Below are positions 17,451-26,828 of a stretch of 64,000 bases of DNA, one piece after another (the stretch's first letter is position 1; each line of letters starts with the position of its first letter). This stretch comes from Nocardioides potassii. Lineage in GTDB: Bacteria; Actinomycetota; Actinomycetes; Propionibacteriales; Nocardioidaceae. Made by a program: the position numbers and the translations under genes. The stretch lies in contig NZ_JAKJHZ010000006.1 of NCBI RefSeq assembly GCF_021648885.1, forward strand, positions 1 to 64,000, given 5' to 3'. Under the pieces are notes generated by a model. It did not search any database. It was not told the origin of the DNA and saw only the letters and a list, made by a program, of their open reading frames with translations.

Positions 17451-18434
17451 ATGGACGCTACACGGGGCGACGAGTCGATGATCCGGCTCGAGGGTGTCGG
17501 CAAGACCTATCCCGATGGCACGGTCGCCGTGCACGAGCTCGACCTCGACGTCGCCCGCGGCGAGATGGTCTGCCTCGTCGGCCCGTCCGGGTGCGGCAAG
17601 TCGACGACGTTGAAGATGATCAACCGGCTCATCGAGCCGACCACCGGCCGCATCTGGCTCGACGGCCAGGACGTCACCGACGCCGACCCCGTCGAGCTGC
17701 GCCGCGGCATCGGCTACGTCATCCAGCAGATCGGCCTGTTCCCCCACCAGCGCATCGAGCAGAACGTGATGACGGTGCCGCTGCTCTACGGCGAGTCGAG
17801 GTCGACCGCCCGCGAGCGCGCCCACGAGCTCCTCGAGACGGTGGGCCTCGACCCGAAGCAGTACGCCCGCCGCTACCCGCACGAGCTGTCCGGTGGCCAG
17901 CGGCAGCGCGTCGGTGTCGCCCGCGCCCTCGCGGCCAACCCGCCCGTGCTGCTGATGGACGAGCCGTTCGGCGCCGTGGACCCCGTCGTACGTCACCGGC
18001 TGCAGGACGAGTTCCGCCGCCTCCAGGCCGAGCTCGGCAAGACGGTGGTGCTGGTGACCCACGACATCGACGAGGCGATCCGGATGGGCGACCGGGTGGC
18101 GGTGTTCGCTGCTGGCGGCCGCCTCGCCCAGTACGCCACCCCGGCCGACCTGCTGGCCCACCCGGCCGACGAGCAGGTGGCCGACTTCGTCGGAGCGGGC
18201 GGCCTGCGCACGCTGACCGTCACCCGGCTCCGCGAGGAGCACCTCGAGCCCCTCGACGGCGTCAACACCGGCGACCTGGGCTCGGCGATCGACATCGACT
18301 CCTCGCTCGAGGACGCCCTCGCCGCCATGCTGCGCGACGACAAGCCGATGGTCGGGGTGCGTCGCGGCCCGACGTTCGTCGGCGTACTGACCCCGGCGGG
18401 CGTGCACCGCGCCCTGCGCGAGTCGCTGCGCTGA
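17451..18434 (+). CDS. Osmoprotectant ABC transporter ATP-binding protein
   Basis: Energises betaine/choline-type uptake with the two divergent permeases. The 327-residue protein has Walker A GPSGCGKST (about 43-51), the ABC signature LSGGQRQRVGVARAL, Walker B LLMDEPFGAVD and the switch His in VLVTHDIDEA. The final 100 residues hold a single CBS-like segment (LEDALAAMLRDDKPMVGV), the usual OpuA-type regulatory tail in reduced form. An internal ATG at 17478 is possible. Confidence 0.93.
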   Translation: MDATRGDESMIRLEGVGKTYPDGTVAVHELDLDVARGEMVCLVGPSGCGKSTTLKMINRLIEPTTGRIWLDGQDVTDADPVELRRGIGYVIQQIGLFPHQRIEQNVMTVPLLYGESRSTARERAHELLETVGLDPKQYARRYPHELSGGQRQRVGVARALAANPPVLLMDEPFGAVDPVVRHRLQDEFRRLQAELGKTVVLVTHDIDEAIRMGDRVAVFAAGGRLAQYATPADLLAHPADEQVADFVGAGGLRTLTVTRLREEHLEPLDGVNTGDLGSAIDIDSSLEDALAAMLRDDKPMVGVRRGPTFVGVLTPAGVHRALRESLR

Positions 18435-18449
18435 CCCGAGCCGGGTCAG
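18431..18449. terminator. Hairpin shared by the two convergent stop codons
   Basis: CTGACCCG (18431-18438), loop AGC, CGGGTCAG (18442-18449). The ATPase stop TGA (18432-18434) lies in the left arm and the GNAT stop in the right arm, so one 19-base hairpin serves both convergent genes. Perfect 8-base stem, no T-run. Confidence 0.6.
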
Positions 18450-19528
18450 TCCCGGGAGACCGTGACGTCCTTGTGCCAGGACTCGGTGACGTACTTTGTG
18501 ACCCAGCCCATCGAGGTGTAGAGGCCGTCGGCGCCGGTCGGTGAGTCGGCATCGACCTCGAGGCCGACGCGGTCGCGACCGCGGGAGGCGGCGTCGGCGA
18601 TGATCGTGCGGAGCAACCCGGTCGCGACGCCGCGGCCGCGGGCGGACGCGAGGACGCCGAGGTAAAAGACGTAGGACCCGTCCGGACCGGCGTCCGACTC
18701 GCTGACGGTGCCGACGAGGGCGCCGGCCGCCTCGACCTCCGGCCCGTCGACGATCTCGGCGACCCACCAGTGGTCCCAGCGGTGGCCGGGGTCCTCGCGC
18801 AGTCGGTGGATGAACTCGTCGAAGGTCTCCTCCGCGGAGTTGAAGTGGTCGGTGAACGCGCCCTCGAGCACGTCGTGCACCGCCCGGAGGTCGGCCTCCG
18901 ACGGGCGGCCGTCGTCCCCTCGCTCGACGAGCCTGAAGACCACGCCGTTGCGCTCCCAGCGGGCCGGGTCGGGCACCAGCCCGGACTCCTGCGGCTCCAC
19001 CGGGCGGCTCATCTGCCACCAGGTCCGGACCCGCTCGAAGCCGGCGCCCGCGAGCCAGCGCTGCTGGCGGACGTCACCGGCGAAGGCACCGGTGTCGACC
19101 TGCTGCACGCCCAGTCCGCGTGCCGCACCGACGGACTGTGCCTGCACCCCGGCCCATGCGAACAGCAGGTCGCTGCACCGGTCGGCGAGCTCGTCGTCGA
19201 GGTCGCGGTCGACGACGTGGACGAGCAGCATCCGACCCTCGGCGCGGTCGTGGACGCTCCCCCACGCCCGGATGACGCCGGCGGGGTCGACCACCACGAC
19301 GTTCTCCCGCATCGCGAGCCCGAGCGTCTCGACCAGGACCTCGTCCTCACCGGACCCCGCCCATCCTCGGCCGGCGTGCTCGTGCGCTCGCAGCAGCTCG
19401 GCGAGCCGGGCCACCGTCGGCGGGTGGGTCCCGTCGGGCGTCTCGACCGCCCAGCCCTCGGGGAGCCCGGTGTCGTGCGGCAGCACGTCTGCGGGATGGC
19501 TCTCGAACCGGTTGTCCTCGGGGATCAC
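18446..19528 (-). CDS. Tandem GNAT acetyltransferase, mycothiol synthase-like
   Basis: The 360-residue protein has two GNAT-type halves. The C-terminal one is complete, with the acetyl-CoA loop LGVLASARGRGVATGLLRTII and LEVDADSPTGADGLYTSMGW, very like MshD. The N-terminal half (VVVVDPAGVIRAWGSV...) is weaker. MshD acetylates Cys-GlcN-Ins in mycothiol synthesis, but this protein is longer and its N-terminal half differs, so the substrate is uncertain. Start is GTG (MIPEDNRFESHP). It follows the coiled-coil membrane protein gene by 54 bases. Confidence 0.78.
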   Translation of the reverse strand: MIPEDNRFESHPADVLPHDTGLPEGWAVETPDGTHPPTVARLAELLRAHEHAGRGWAGSGEDEVLVETLGLAMRENVVVVDPAGVIRAWGSVHDRAEGRMLLVHVVDRDLDDELADRCSDLLFAWAGVQAQSVGAARGLGVQQVDTGAFAGDVRQQRWLAGAGFERVRTWWQMSRPVEPQESGLVPDPARWERNGVVFRLVERGDDGRPSEADLRAVHDVLEGAFTDHFNSAEETFDEFIHRLREDPGHRWDHWWVAEIVDGPEVEAAGALVGTVSESDAGPDGSYVFYLGVLASARGRGVATGLLRTIIADAASRGRDRVGLEVDADSPTGADGLYTSMGWVTKYVTESWHKDVTVSRD

Positions 19529-19582
19529 GGGCGGCCATTCTTCCGCACGGCCGGGAGCGGTGGTGCGACGAGCTGCGGCAGG

Positions 19583-20200
19583 TCAGGCGCTGCGGTGGTC
19601 CCGGCGGGCGGCGGCGGCGCGGAGGGAGTCGACCTCGGCGCGGAGCACGTCGAGCTCGGCCTCGAGCTCGGCGACCGTCACGATCGCCTCGGCGGCGCGG
19701 CCGTCGGCGGCGTCGCGAGCGCGCTCGGCGGCGTCGCGGCCACGGTCCGCGGCGTCGGCGCGGCGGGTCTCCTGGGCGCGCTTCATGGCCTGCTCGGCGG
19801 CGTTCTTCTGGGCTGACGAGAGGGCGCGCTCGAGCACGTCGATGGCCTCCTCGCGCTCACTGATCTTGCGGCGCATGTCGGCGGCGAAGGCGGCCGACTC
19901 GGCGGTACGACGCTCGGTGAGGGCGCGGTACTCCTGGGCCTGGACGGCGCGGTCCTGCGCCGCCTCGACCCGGGCGGCCATCAGCTCGGAGTGGGTGATG
20001 CGCGTCGCGGCGGCACCGGCCAGGACGGCCAGGACGGCGGCGAACGCGGTGAGGACGACGGAGGAGGAGGCGATGGCGCCCAGCACGACCGCGGCAGCGA
20101 CCGCGAGCAGGGCGATGGCGACGACCAGGCGCGTGCTGCGCTGGCGTCGGCGAGCGGGCGTGCGTGACGCCTGTGACTGCTGGGGCTGCTGGGAAGGCAT
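19583..20200 (-). CDS. Membrane-anchored coiled-coil protein
   Basis: Unknown function. The 205-residue product has a short Gln/Ser/Arg-rich start, two adjacent membrane segments (about residues 24-44 and 48-66, with a very short turn), then a long charged helix to the end (about 75-200) with coiled-coil pattern and repeated RDAA/ERAR words. It occupies the position of the Ala/Arg-rich membrane protein Rv3604c of mycobacteria, next to DUF3180 and folK. A TAGTCT box overlapping the DUF3180 stop is six bases from the ATG. Confidence 0.78.
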   Translation of the reverse strand: MPSQQPQQSQASRTPARRRQRSTRLVVAIALLAVAAAVVLGAIASSSVVLTAFAAVLAVLAGAAATRITHSELMAARVEAAQDRAVQAQEYRALTERRTAESAAFAADMRRKISEREEAIDVLERALSSAQKNAAEQAMKRAQETRRADAADRGRDAAERARDAADGRAAEAIVTVAELEAELDVLRAEVDSLRAAAARRDHRSA

Positions 20201-20206
20201 GCGGCC

Positions 20207-20212
20207 AGACTA
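20207..20212 (-). promoter_or_regulatory. -10 box, leaderless-type, for the coiled-coil membrane protein
   Basis: TAGTCT on the minus strand ends six bases before the ATG and overlaps the end of the DUF3180 gene. Confidence 0.45.
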
Positions 20213-20701
20213 GGGCTGGGGACGACCGCCGTCCGTGCGACACGCACGCTCGAGGGCGAGGGAGGCCAGCGTCACGGCGGCGCCCGCCACGGCCGCGATG
20301 ACGGCCCGGAGGATCCACCGGTCGGCGAGCTGGGAGTCGTCACCGAGCCAGCTGACGGCGTACCCCGCGTATCCGGCGGCGGTCAGGGCGCCACCGAGGG
20401 CGCATGCGCGGGCGAGCACGAGCCGGTTCATCGCCTGGTGCACCTCGAGCCGCTGGCCGCGCACCTGGACGGTCTGCCAGGTGTGCCACGCGAGGAAGCC
20501 CATGATCACCGCCACCAGCACGACGGCCAGCGTCTGCGTCCACGACACGAGCGGTGCGCGACCGGTGGCCGCGCTCAGGACGGGGTGGATCGCCCAGCCA
20601 CCGACCAGCCCGACCACGACGCACGTGGTCAGCGCGCGGGCCGACGTCGGTCGGAGCGAGCCGCGCGGCTCCGGGGGCTCCTCGGGTGGGTTCTCGCTCA
20701 T
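20210..20701 (-). CDS. DUF3180 membrane protein
   Basis: The 163-residue actinobacterial protein has four predicted membrane segments (about 28-48, 58-80, 95-113, 125-150). DUF3180 genes sit next to folK across actinobacteria (Rv3605c position), but no function is established. Start at MSENPPEEPPEP, 10 bases downstream of the folK stop; the longer open frame upstream reads through folK antisense-frame sequence and has no family similarity. Confidence 0.85.
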   Translation of the reverse strand: MSENPPEEPPEPRGSLRPTSARALTTCVVVGLVGGWAIHPVLSAATGRAPLVSWTQTLAVVLVAVIMGFLAWHTWQTVQVRGQRLEVHQAMNRLVLARACALGGALTAAGYAGYAVSWLGDDSQLADRWILRAVIAAVAGAAVTLASLALERACRTDGGRPQP

Positions 20702-20711
20702 CCAGCCTTGC

Positions 20712-21281
20712 TCAGTTGACCTCGAGCGAGATGTCGTCGCGCTTGCGGACGCCCGAGGTGTCGGCCGACGAGAGCAGCTCGGCGATCGGACCCCGGTCGG
20801 GGAAGACCGCGTCGGGCTCGAGGTCGTGCCACGGCTGCAGCACGAAGGCGCGCTCGTGGGCGCGGGGGTGCGGCAGGCGCAGGAAGTCCTCGTTGGACCG
20901 CCGGTCGCCGACGACGATGAGGTCGACGTCGAGGGTGCGGGGCGCGTTGCGGACGTCGCTGCGCTCACGGTCGAAGGCGTCCTCGACCGCGAGGGCGCGC
21001 TCCATCAGGCGGGCCGCGGGGAGCGTGGTGTCGGCGAGCACGACCGCGTTGAGGTAGGGCCCGGAGCCGTCAGGGGCGTCGACGGGCTCGGTCTCGTAGA
21101 CCGGCGAGACGCCGGTGACGAAGAAGTCCGGGGTGTCGGCCAGCGCGTCGACGGCGCCCTGCAACGCCGCGAGCCGCTCGCCGAGGTTGGAGCCGAGGGC
21201 GACGACCACCCGACGGATCGGGTGCATCTCGCCGGTGAGCGAGTCGGTGTCCACGATGTTCGGGTTGGGGGTCTCAGTCAT
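20712..21281 (-). CDS. folK: 2-amino-4-hydroxy-6-hydroxymethyldihydropteridine pyrophosphokinase
   Basis: Pyrophosphorylates 6-hydroxymethyl-dihydropterin for folate synthesis. The 189-residue protein shows VVVALGSNLGERLAAL, SPVYETEPVDAPDGSGPYLNAV, and the HPPK signature RTLDVDLIVVGD with LPHPRAHERAFVL. About 20 extra residues precede the domain. Its ATG overlaps the folB stop (ATGA). It belongs to the ftsH-folE-folP-folB-folK run. Confidence 0.95.
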   Translation of the reverse strand: MTETPNPNIVDTDSLTGEMHPIRRVVVALGSNLGERLAALQGAVDALADTPDFFVTGVSPVYETEPVDAPDGSGPYLNAVVLADTTLPAARLMERALAVEDAFDRERSDVRNAPRTLDVDLIVVGDRRSNEDFLRLPHPRAHERAFVLQPWHDLEPDAVFPDRGPIAELLSSADTSGVRKRDDISLEVN

Positions 21282-21649
21282 TGAGCGTTGCCTCGCGTTC
21301 TGGTGATCGTCAGCGCGACGTCCGAGTACGTCGCGTCGATGGGTGCATCAGGCTTGTGGAGCGTGACCCGCGTCCATTCAACACGACGGTCGCTCAGGCA
21401 CACATCGGCGATGCGCTGGACGACGGTTTCTATCAGGTCGACCGGATCGCGCTCCACGGCGGCCTTCACCTCGAGCGCCAGCGTCCCGTAGTTCACCGTC
21501 TCCGCGAGGTCGTCCGACGCCGCGGCCGCCCGGGTGTCGATGCCCAGCACGAGGTCGACGACGAAGACCTGCCCCTCCCGCTTCTCGAAGTCGAAGACCC
21601 CGTGGTGCGCGAAGCACTCGAGTCCGGTGATCGACAGCTCGTCCGTCAC
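21278..21649 (-). CDS. folB: Dihydroneopterin aldolase
   Basis: Cleaves dihydroneopterin to 6-hydroxymethyl-dihydropterin. The 123-residue protein shows the family pattern LECFAHHGVFDFEKREGQVFVVDL, VNYGTLA and LIETVVQRIA, and TLHKPDAPI near the end. GTG start overlaps the folP stop as GTGA; the stop overlaps folK. The longer open frame upstream is out-of-register folP sequence. Confidence 0.95.
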   Translation of the reverse strand: MTDELSITGLECFAHHGVFDFEKREGQVFVVDLVLGIDTRAAAASDDLAETVNYGTLALEVKAAVERDPVDLIETVVQRIADVCLSDRRVEWTRVTLHKPDAPIDATYSDVALTITRTRGNAQ

Positions 21650-22485
21650 GGGGCGCCTTCCATCGCGGCGACGACGGCGAGCGCGTCGCGGGTCGCGCGT
21701 ACGTCGTGCACGCGCAGGTAGTCGACGCCGCCCGAGGCCAGGAGCGCCACCAGCGCCGCGTGGGCGTGCTCGCGCTGGTCGACCGGTCGCGGACCCTCGT
21801 CGCCCGCCAGCAGCGAGCCGAGGAACGACTTGCGGCTCGCCCCGACCAGCAGCGGGCAGCCGAGGGCGGCGAAATCGTCGAGCGCGCGCAGCAGCTCCCA
21901 GTTGTGGTGCGGCTTCTTCGCGAACCCCAGACCGGGGTCGAGCACGATCCGCTCGCGCGGGATGCCGGCCGCCACGGCGGCGTCGAGCCGGTCGCCCAGC
22001 TCGCGGCACACGGTCGCCGCGACGCCGTCGGGCTCGTAGTCGGTGAAGTCGCGCATCCGGTCGGCGTGGGCCCGCCAGTGCATGGCGACGTAGGTCGCGT
22101 CGCTGGCCGCCACCACGTCGAGGATCGCCGGGTCGGCCAGGCCACCCGAGACGTCGTTCACGACCACGGCGCCCGCCTCGAGCGCGGCCGCCGCGACCTC
22201 GGCCCGCATCGTGTCGACCGAGACGACGGCGCCGGCGGCGGCGAGCTCACGGATGACCGGGACGACCCGATCGAGCTCTGCAGCGGCGTCGGGCCGGATG
22301 GCACCTGGACGGGTCGACTCGCCGCCGATGTCGAGCAGGTCGGCGCCCTGCTCCAGCAGCAGCCGGCCATGGGCCACCGCCGCCTCGGTCGTCACGAACC
22401 GGCCGCCGTCGGAGAACGAGTCGGGCGTCACGTTGACGATGCCCATCACCCGGGGCGCGCGGGGCTGGTGGCCAGCCCCGGTCAT
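21646..22485 (-). CDS. folP: Dihydropteroate synthase
   Basis: Joins p-aminobenzoate to the pterin; the target of sulfonamides. The 279-residue TIM-barrel protein shows VMGIVNVTPDSFSDGG, DIGGESTRPGA, VVNDVSGG, VLDPGLGFAKKPHHNWELL and LVGASRKSFLG. It starts four bases after folE. The first 12 residues (MTGAGHQPRAPR) precede the conserved strand; an alternative start at MGIVNV would be too short. Confidence 0.96.
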   Translation of the reverse strand: MTGAGHQPRAPRVMGIVNVTPDSFSDGGRFVTTEAAVAHGRLLLEQGADLLDIGGESTRPGAIRPDAAAELDRVVPVIRELAAAGAVVSVDTMRAEVAAAALEAGAVVVNDVSGGLADPAILDVVAASDATYVAMHWRAHADRMRDFTDYEPDGVAATVCRELGDRLDAAVAAGIPRERIVLDPGLGFAKKPHHNWELLRALDDFAALGCPLLVGASRKSFLGSLLAGDEGPRPVDQREHAHAALVALLASGGVDYLRVHDVRATRDALAVVAAMEGAP

Positions 22486-22489
22486 CGGC

Positions 22490-23110
22490 TCACCTGGTGC
22501 CCGAGTGGATCAGCGCCATCGCCTCGGCGCGGGTGGCCTGGTCGGTGAGGAACGAGCCGCGCACCGCCGAGGTGATCGTGCGGGCGCCGGCCTTCCTGAC
22601 GCCGCGCATCGTCATGCAGAGGTGCTCGGCCTCGATCACCACGATCACGCCGCGGGCCTCGAGGATCTCCAGCAGCGCGTCGGCCACCTGCGTGGTCAGC
22701 CGCTCCTGCACCTGGGGCCGCTTGCTGTAGACGTCGACGAGCCTCGCGAGCTTGGAGAGCCCGGTGATCTTGCCGGTCTCGGCCGGGATGTAGCCGACGT
22801 GCGCCACCCCGGTGAACGGCACCAGGTGGTGCTCGCACATCGACCACAGCTCGATGTCGCGCACCAGCACCATCTCGTCGTGCCCGAGGTCGAAGGTGGT
22901 GGTCAGGACGTCCCGAGCGGTCTGCCGCAGGCCCTGGGTGAGCTCGGCGTAGGCCCGCGCGACGCGCGCAGGCGTCTCGCGCAGGCCCTCACGGTCCGGG
23001 TCCTCACCGATGGCGAACAGGAGCTCGCGGACCGCCGCCTCGGCGCGCTCGTGGTCGAAGGCGGGCACCTCCTCGGGCGCGCGCTCCGGCACGGTGATCG
23101 GGTCGGTCAC
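22490..23110 (-). CDS. folE: GTP cyclohydrolase I
   Basis: Opens GTP to dihydroneopterin triphosphate, the first step of folate synthesis. The 206-residue protein shows the zinc and active-site blocks: [43 protein letters not shown] and [20 protein letters not shown] start overlaps the ftsH stop as GTGA; upstream open frame is ftsH sequence in another frame. Confidence 0.96.
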   Translation of the reverse strand: MTDPITVPERAPEEVPAFDHERAEAAVRELLFAIGEDPDREGLRETPARVARAYAELTQGLRQTARDVLTTTFDLGHDEMVLVRDIELWSMCEHHLVPFTGVAHVGYIPAETGKITGLSKLARLVDVYSKRPQVQERLTTQVADALLEILEARGVIVVIEAEHLCMTMRGVRKAGARTITSAVRGSFLTDQATRAEAMALIHSGTR

Positions 23111-25164
23111 GGCGCGTCCGGGGACGGCGGCGTCGGGGTGTCCGGGTGGACGTCGGGCCCACCGTGCACGTCTCCCCCGGCACCGGGCGGCGTGAGGATG
23201 GCGCCACCGTCGGACTCCTCGGCGACCGCGCCCGCGTGGACGCGGTCGCGGATCTCCTGCGGGATGTCGACCGGCGGGATCGACGACGGCACGCGGTCGG
23301 GCGACCCGGTCCACGCGGGACGGACCGGGCTCATCCGAAGCGGCTCGAAGACCGCGGCGATCTCAGCCTTGTCGAGCGTCTCCTTGTCGAGGAGCTCGAG
23401 CACCAGCGCGTCGAGGACGTCGCGGTTGCGCTCCAGGATCTCGAAGGCCTCCTGGTGGGCGTGGCCGAGCAGCGCCTTGACCTCCTCGTCGACCGCGGCG
23501 GCGGTCTCCTCGGAGTAGTTGCGCGTGTGGCCCATGTCGCGGCCCAGGAAGGGCTCGGAGTTGCTGTCGCCGAGCTTGACCGCGCCGAGGCGCTCGGTCA
23601 TGCCGTACTGCGTCACCATCGCGCGGGCGAGGTTGGTCGCCTTCTCGATGTCGTTGCCGGCACCGGAGGTGACGTCGTGGAAGATCAGCGCCTCCGCGGC
23701 CATCCCGCCCAGCATGTAGGCGAGGTTGTCGAGCATCTCGCTGCGGGTCTGCGAGTACTTGTCGCGGTCGGGCAGGACCATCGTGTAGCCCAGCGCGCGA
23801 CCGCGCGGCAGGATCGTCACCTTGTGCACCGGGTCGGTGCCCGGCAGCGCCGCGGCGACCAGGGCGTGACCGCCCTCGTGGTAGGCGGTGATGAGCTTCT
23901 CGCGCTCGCTCATCAGGCGCGTACGACGCTGCGGGCCGGCGATGACGCGGTCGATCGCCTCGTCGAGGGTGTCGTCGGTGATCAGCTTCTGGTTGCTGCG
24001 GGCGGTGAGCAGCGCGGCCTCGTTGAGCACGTTGGCCAGGTCGGCACCGGTGAAGCCGGGGGTGCGCCGCGCGATGCTCATCAGGTCGATGTCCTGAGCG
24101 ATCGGCTTGCCGCGCGAGTGCACCTGCAGGATCTTGTGACGGCCGTTGAGGTCGGGCGCGTCGACCTGCACCTGCCGGTCGAAGCGACCGGGGCGCAGCA
24201 GCGCGGGGTCGAGCACGTCGGGGCGGTTGGTGGCCGCGATGAGGATGACCCCGCCACGCACGTCGAAGCCGTCCATCTCGACCAGCAGCTGGTTGAGCGT
24301 CTGCTCCCGCTCGTCGTGACCGCCGCCCATGCCGGCGCCGCGGTGGCGGCCGACGGCGTCGATCTCGTCGATGAACACGATGGCCGGCGGGTTCTCCTTG
24401 GCCTGCTCGAAGAGGTCGCGCACCCGGGACGCACCCACGCCGACGAACATCTCGACGAAGTCCGAGCCCGAGATCGAGTAGAACGGGACGCCCGCCTCGC
24501 CCGCGACGGCGCGGGCGAGCAGCGTCTTGCCCGTGCCGGGCGGGCCGTAGAGCAGGACGCCCTTGGGGATCTTGGCGCCGACGGCCTGGAACTTGGCGGG
24601 GTCGGTGAGGAACTCCTTGATCTCCCCGAGCTCCTCGATGGCCTCCTCGCAGCCGGCCACGTCGCTGAAGGTCGTCTTCGGCATGTCCTTGGTGATCAGC
24701 TTGGCCTTGGACTTGGCGAACTGCATGACGCCGCGTCCGCCGCCGCCCTGGGCCTGGTTCATCAGGAAGATGAAGAGCAGGATGATCAGCGCGAAGGGCA
24801 GGAGCGTGGCGAGGAGCGAGCCGAGGAAGCTCGGCGAGGGCGTCTCGGCCTTGTAGGACTCGATCGTCCCCTTGTCGTACTGCTCCTGGGCTGCGGCGAT
24901 CAGCCGCTCCTCGTCGCCGGCGACGTAGGTCGCGACGACCTTGTCACCGTCGGCGCGGGCGCCGCTGTCGAGCGTGGCGCGCACCTCGTAGTCGGCGCCG
25001 TTGAACTCGATCTTGTCGACCTTGCCGTCCTGGAGGTACGACGTCATCGTGGAGGTGTTGACCTCGTCGTACCCGTCACTGGGCGCGAGGAACTGGATCG
25101 CCAGCAGCACCGCGAAGGCGGCGACGACGATCCAGATCCAGGGACCCTTGAATATGCGCTTCAC
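23107..25164 (-). CDS. ftsH: ATP-dependent zinc metalloprotease FtsH
   Basis: Membrane hexamer that extracts and degrades membrane and soluble proteins. Two membrane segments (about 9-27 and 115-135) flank an outer domain; the AAA module has Walker A GPPGTGKT (207-214), [13 protein letters not shown] and the SRH region; zinc site HEGGH at 429-433. The frame opens with TTG two codons earlier; I prefer GTG at 25164, giving MKRIFKGPW, 685 residues. The proline/acid-rich tail after 620 is typical of actinobacteria. It heads the folE-folP-folB-folK operon, as in mycobacteria. Confidence 0.95.
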   Translation of the reverse strand: MKRIFKGPWIWIVVAAFAVLLAIQFLAPSDGYDEVNTSTMTSYLQDGKVDKIEFNGADYEVRATLDSGARADGDKVVATYVAGDEERLIAAAQEQYDKGTIESYKAETPSPSFLGSLLATLLPFALIILLFIFLMNQAQGGGGRGVMQFAKSKAKLITKDMPKTTFSDVAGCEEAIEELGEIKEFLTDPAKFQAVGAKIPKGVLLYGPPGTGKTLLARAVAGEAGVPFYSISGSDFVEMFVGVGASRVRDLFEQAKENPPAIVFIDEIDAVGRHRGAGMGGGHDEREQTLNQLLVEMDGFDVRGGVILIAATNRPDVLDPALLRPGRFDRQVQVDAPDLNGRHKILQVHSRGKPIAQDIDLMSIARRTPGFTGADLANVLNEAALLTARSNQKLITDDTLDEAIDRVIAGPQRRTRLMSEREKLITAYHEGGHALVAAALPGTDPVHKVTILPRGRALGYTMVLPDRDKYSQTRSEMLDNLAYMLGGMAAEALIFHDVTSGAGNDIEKATNLARAMVTQYGMTERLGAVKLGDSNSEPFLGRDMGHTRNYSEETAAAVDEEVKALLGHAHQEAFEILERNRDVLDALVLELLDKETLDKAEIAAVFEPLRMSPVRPAWTGSPDRVPSSIPPVDIPQEIRDRVHAGAVAEESDGGAILTPPGAGGDVHGGPDVHPDTPTPPSPDAP

Positions 25165-25195
25165 AGGCAACTTTCACCGGTTGGGAGTTGGTGGG

Positions 25196-25212
25196 GCGAC
25201 CGTACAGGTCGC
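25196..25212 (-). terminator. Small hairpin in the hpt-ftsH gap
   Basis: GCGACC-GTACA-GGTCGC, perfect six-base stem, 76 bases past the hpt stop and 32 bases before the ftsH start. It could attenuate hpt readthrough or sit in the ftsH leader. Weak evidence. Confidence 0.3.
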
Positions 25213-25287
25213 GCGGGAGCCCATTCTTTCAGGCGGGGTGAAGCGAGGCGACCACTTCGCCCTCTGTCGGCGACCGGTCCCCCGCGC

Positions 25288-25839
25288 TCACGAGTAGACG
25301 TGCGGCGCGAGCGTGCCGATGTCACGCAGGTTGCGGTAGCGCTCGCGGTAGTCGAGGCCGTAGCCGACGACGAACTCGTTGGGGATGTCCCAGCCGACGT
25401 ACTTGGGCTCGACAGGCATCGACAACGCCTCGGGCTTGCGCAGCAGCGTGGCGATCTCGACGCTGGCCGGGTTGCGGCTCGAGAGGTTGTTGACCAGCCA
25501 GCTCAGCGTCAGCCCGGTGTCGATGATCTCGTCGACGATCAGCACGTCACGCCCGCTGATGTCGGTGTCGAGGTCCTTGAGGATCCGCACCACGCCGCTC
25601 GACTTCGTGCCGGAGCCGTAGGAGCTCACGGCCATCCAGTCCATCTCGAGGTGGACCGGCATCGCCCGCGCAAGGTCCGCCATCACCATCACCGCACCGC
25701 GCAGCACGCCGACGACGAGCAGGTCGCGGCCCTCGTAGTCCTCGGTGATCTGGAGCGCCATCTCTCCCAGTCGCTGCTGGATCTGCGCCTCGGTGAAGAG
25801 GATGTTGACCAGGTCGTGCTCCACGTGGGACGAGTCCAT
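25288..25839 (-). CDS. hpt: Hypoxanthine phosphoribosyltransferase
   Basis: Salvages hypoxanthine and guanine with PRPP. The 183-residue protein shows the flexible-loop region (SSYGSGTKSSGVVRI), the PRPP motif VLIVDEIIDTGLTLSWL and the base-specificity tail KPEALSMPVEPKYVGWDIPNEFVVGYGLDY. It is two bases from the end of a TAGGCT box region; that box ends seven bases before the ATG and lies beside the tilS stop, so hpt may have its own leaderless promoter. tilS-hpt-ftsH order is conserved in actinobacteria. Confidence 0.96.
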   Translation of the reverse strand: MDSSHVEHDLVNILFTEAQIQQRLGEMALQITEDYEGRDLLVVGVLRGAVMVMADLARAMPVHLEMDWMAVSSYGSGTKSSGVVRILKDLDTDISGRDVLIVDEIIDTGLTLSWLVNNLSSRNPASVEIATLLRKPEALSMPVEPKYVGWDIPNEFVVGYGLDYRERYRNLRDIGTLAPHVYS

Positions 25840-25846
25840 GGGCTGC

Positions 25847-25852
25847 AGCCTA
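25847..25852 (-). promoter_or_regulatory. -10 box, leaderless-type, for hpt
   Basis: TAGGCT on the minus strand ends seven bases before the hpt ATG. Confidence 0.45.
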
Positions 25853-25853
25853 G

Positions 25854-26828
25854 TCAGGGGCGCTCGAGCACGAGCAGGCCGTCACGACGCAGCGCGCGGA
25901 GGTGCCCGGGGAGGTCGACCCACTGCTGGCCGCGCCACGCGACGAGGAGGCGGTCGACCTCAAGGACGTGGCGCCGGGTCAGCTCGGCCGGGGGCACGCC
26001 GGCGGCGAGGGCGGAGGCGTGGATGACCCGGTGGCGCAGGGCCGGCGGCTGGGCGGCGAGCGCCTCGACGTCGAGCCCCTCGGCCCGGCGGGCGGCGTCG
26101 AGCGCGGCCCGCGCCAGGTCGTCGAGGAGCGCGGTGTCGTCGCGCAGCTGGTCGGCCGTGCGGGCGAGCGCCTCGGCGATCCCGGGGCCGAGCTCGTCCT
26201 CGAGGACCGGCAGGACCCGGCGTCGTACGCGCACCCGGGTGTAGCCGGGGTCGTCGTTGTGCGGGTCGTCCCACGGTTCGAGGCCCTCGACCTGGCAGGC
26301 GGTGAGGGTGTCGTCACGTCGTACGGCGAGCAGCGGTCGCGCGAACACCCCGAAGCCCGGCCGCATCCCCTGCAACGAGCGGCCACCCGAGCCCCGGGTG
26401 AGACCGAGCAGCACCGTCTCGGCCTGGTCGTCCAGGGTGTGGCCGAGCAGCACGAGCCGGGCCGAGAGCCGGTCGGCGACCTCCTCCAGGACGGCGTACC
26501 TCGCCTCGCGGGCCGCCGCCTCGGGTCCCAGCCCGGAGCTGCCGTCGACCTGCACACGAGCCGTCAGGGTCTCGTCGACGCCCAGCTCCGCGAGATGGGA
26601 CACGACGCGACCGGCCTGCTCCGCGGAGCCGGCCTGGAGGCCGTGGTCGACGGTGACGCCGACGACCCGCAGGCCGAGCTTGTGCCCCTCGAAGACGGCG
26701 GCCGAGGCGAGAGCAAGCGAGTCGGCGCCCCCGCTGCACGCGACGGCGACGACGTCGCCGGGGTCGAGGGGCGACAGCGTCGCGCGGACCGGCACCCGGA
26801 CCGCGGCGACGGACGGGTGGAGCGTCAC
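25854..26828 (-). CDS. tilS: tRNA(Ile)-lysidine synthase
   Basis: Converts the wobble C of the tRNA-Ile CAU anticodon to lysidine so that it reads AUA. The 324-residue N-type ATPase has the PP-loop SGGADS (32-37), VTVDHGLQ, LGHTLDDQAETVLLGLTRG and FARPLLAVRR. The C-terminal substrate domain is short compared with E. coli, as is usual in actinobacteria. GTG start overlaps the metalloprotease stop (GTGA). Confidence 0.95.
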   Translation of the reverse strand: MTLHPSVAAVRVPVRATLSPLDPGDVVAVACSGGADSLALASAAVFEGHKLGLRVVGVTVDHGLQAGSAEQAGRVVSHLAELGVDETLTARVQVDGSSGLGPEAAAREARYAVLEEVADRLSARLVLLGHTLDDQAETVLLGLTRGSGGRSLQGMRPGFGVFARPLLAVRRDDTLTACQVEGLEPWDDPHNDDPGYTRVRVRRRVLPVLEDELGPGIAEALARTADQLRDDTALLDDLARAALDAARRAEGLDVEALAAQPPALRHRVIHASALAAGVPPAELTRRHVLEVDRLLVAWRGQQWVDLPGHLRALRRDGLLVLERP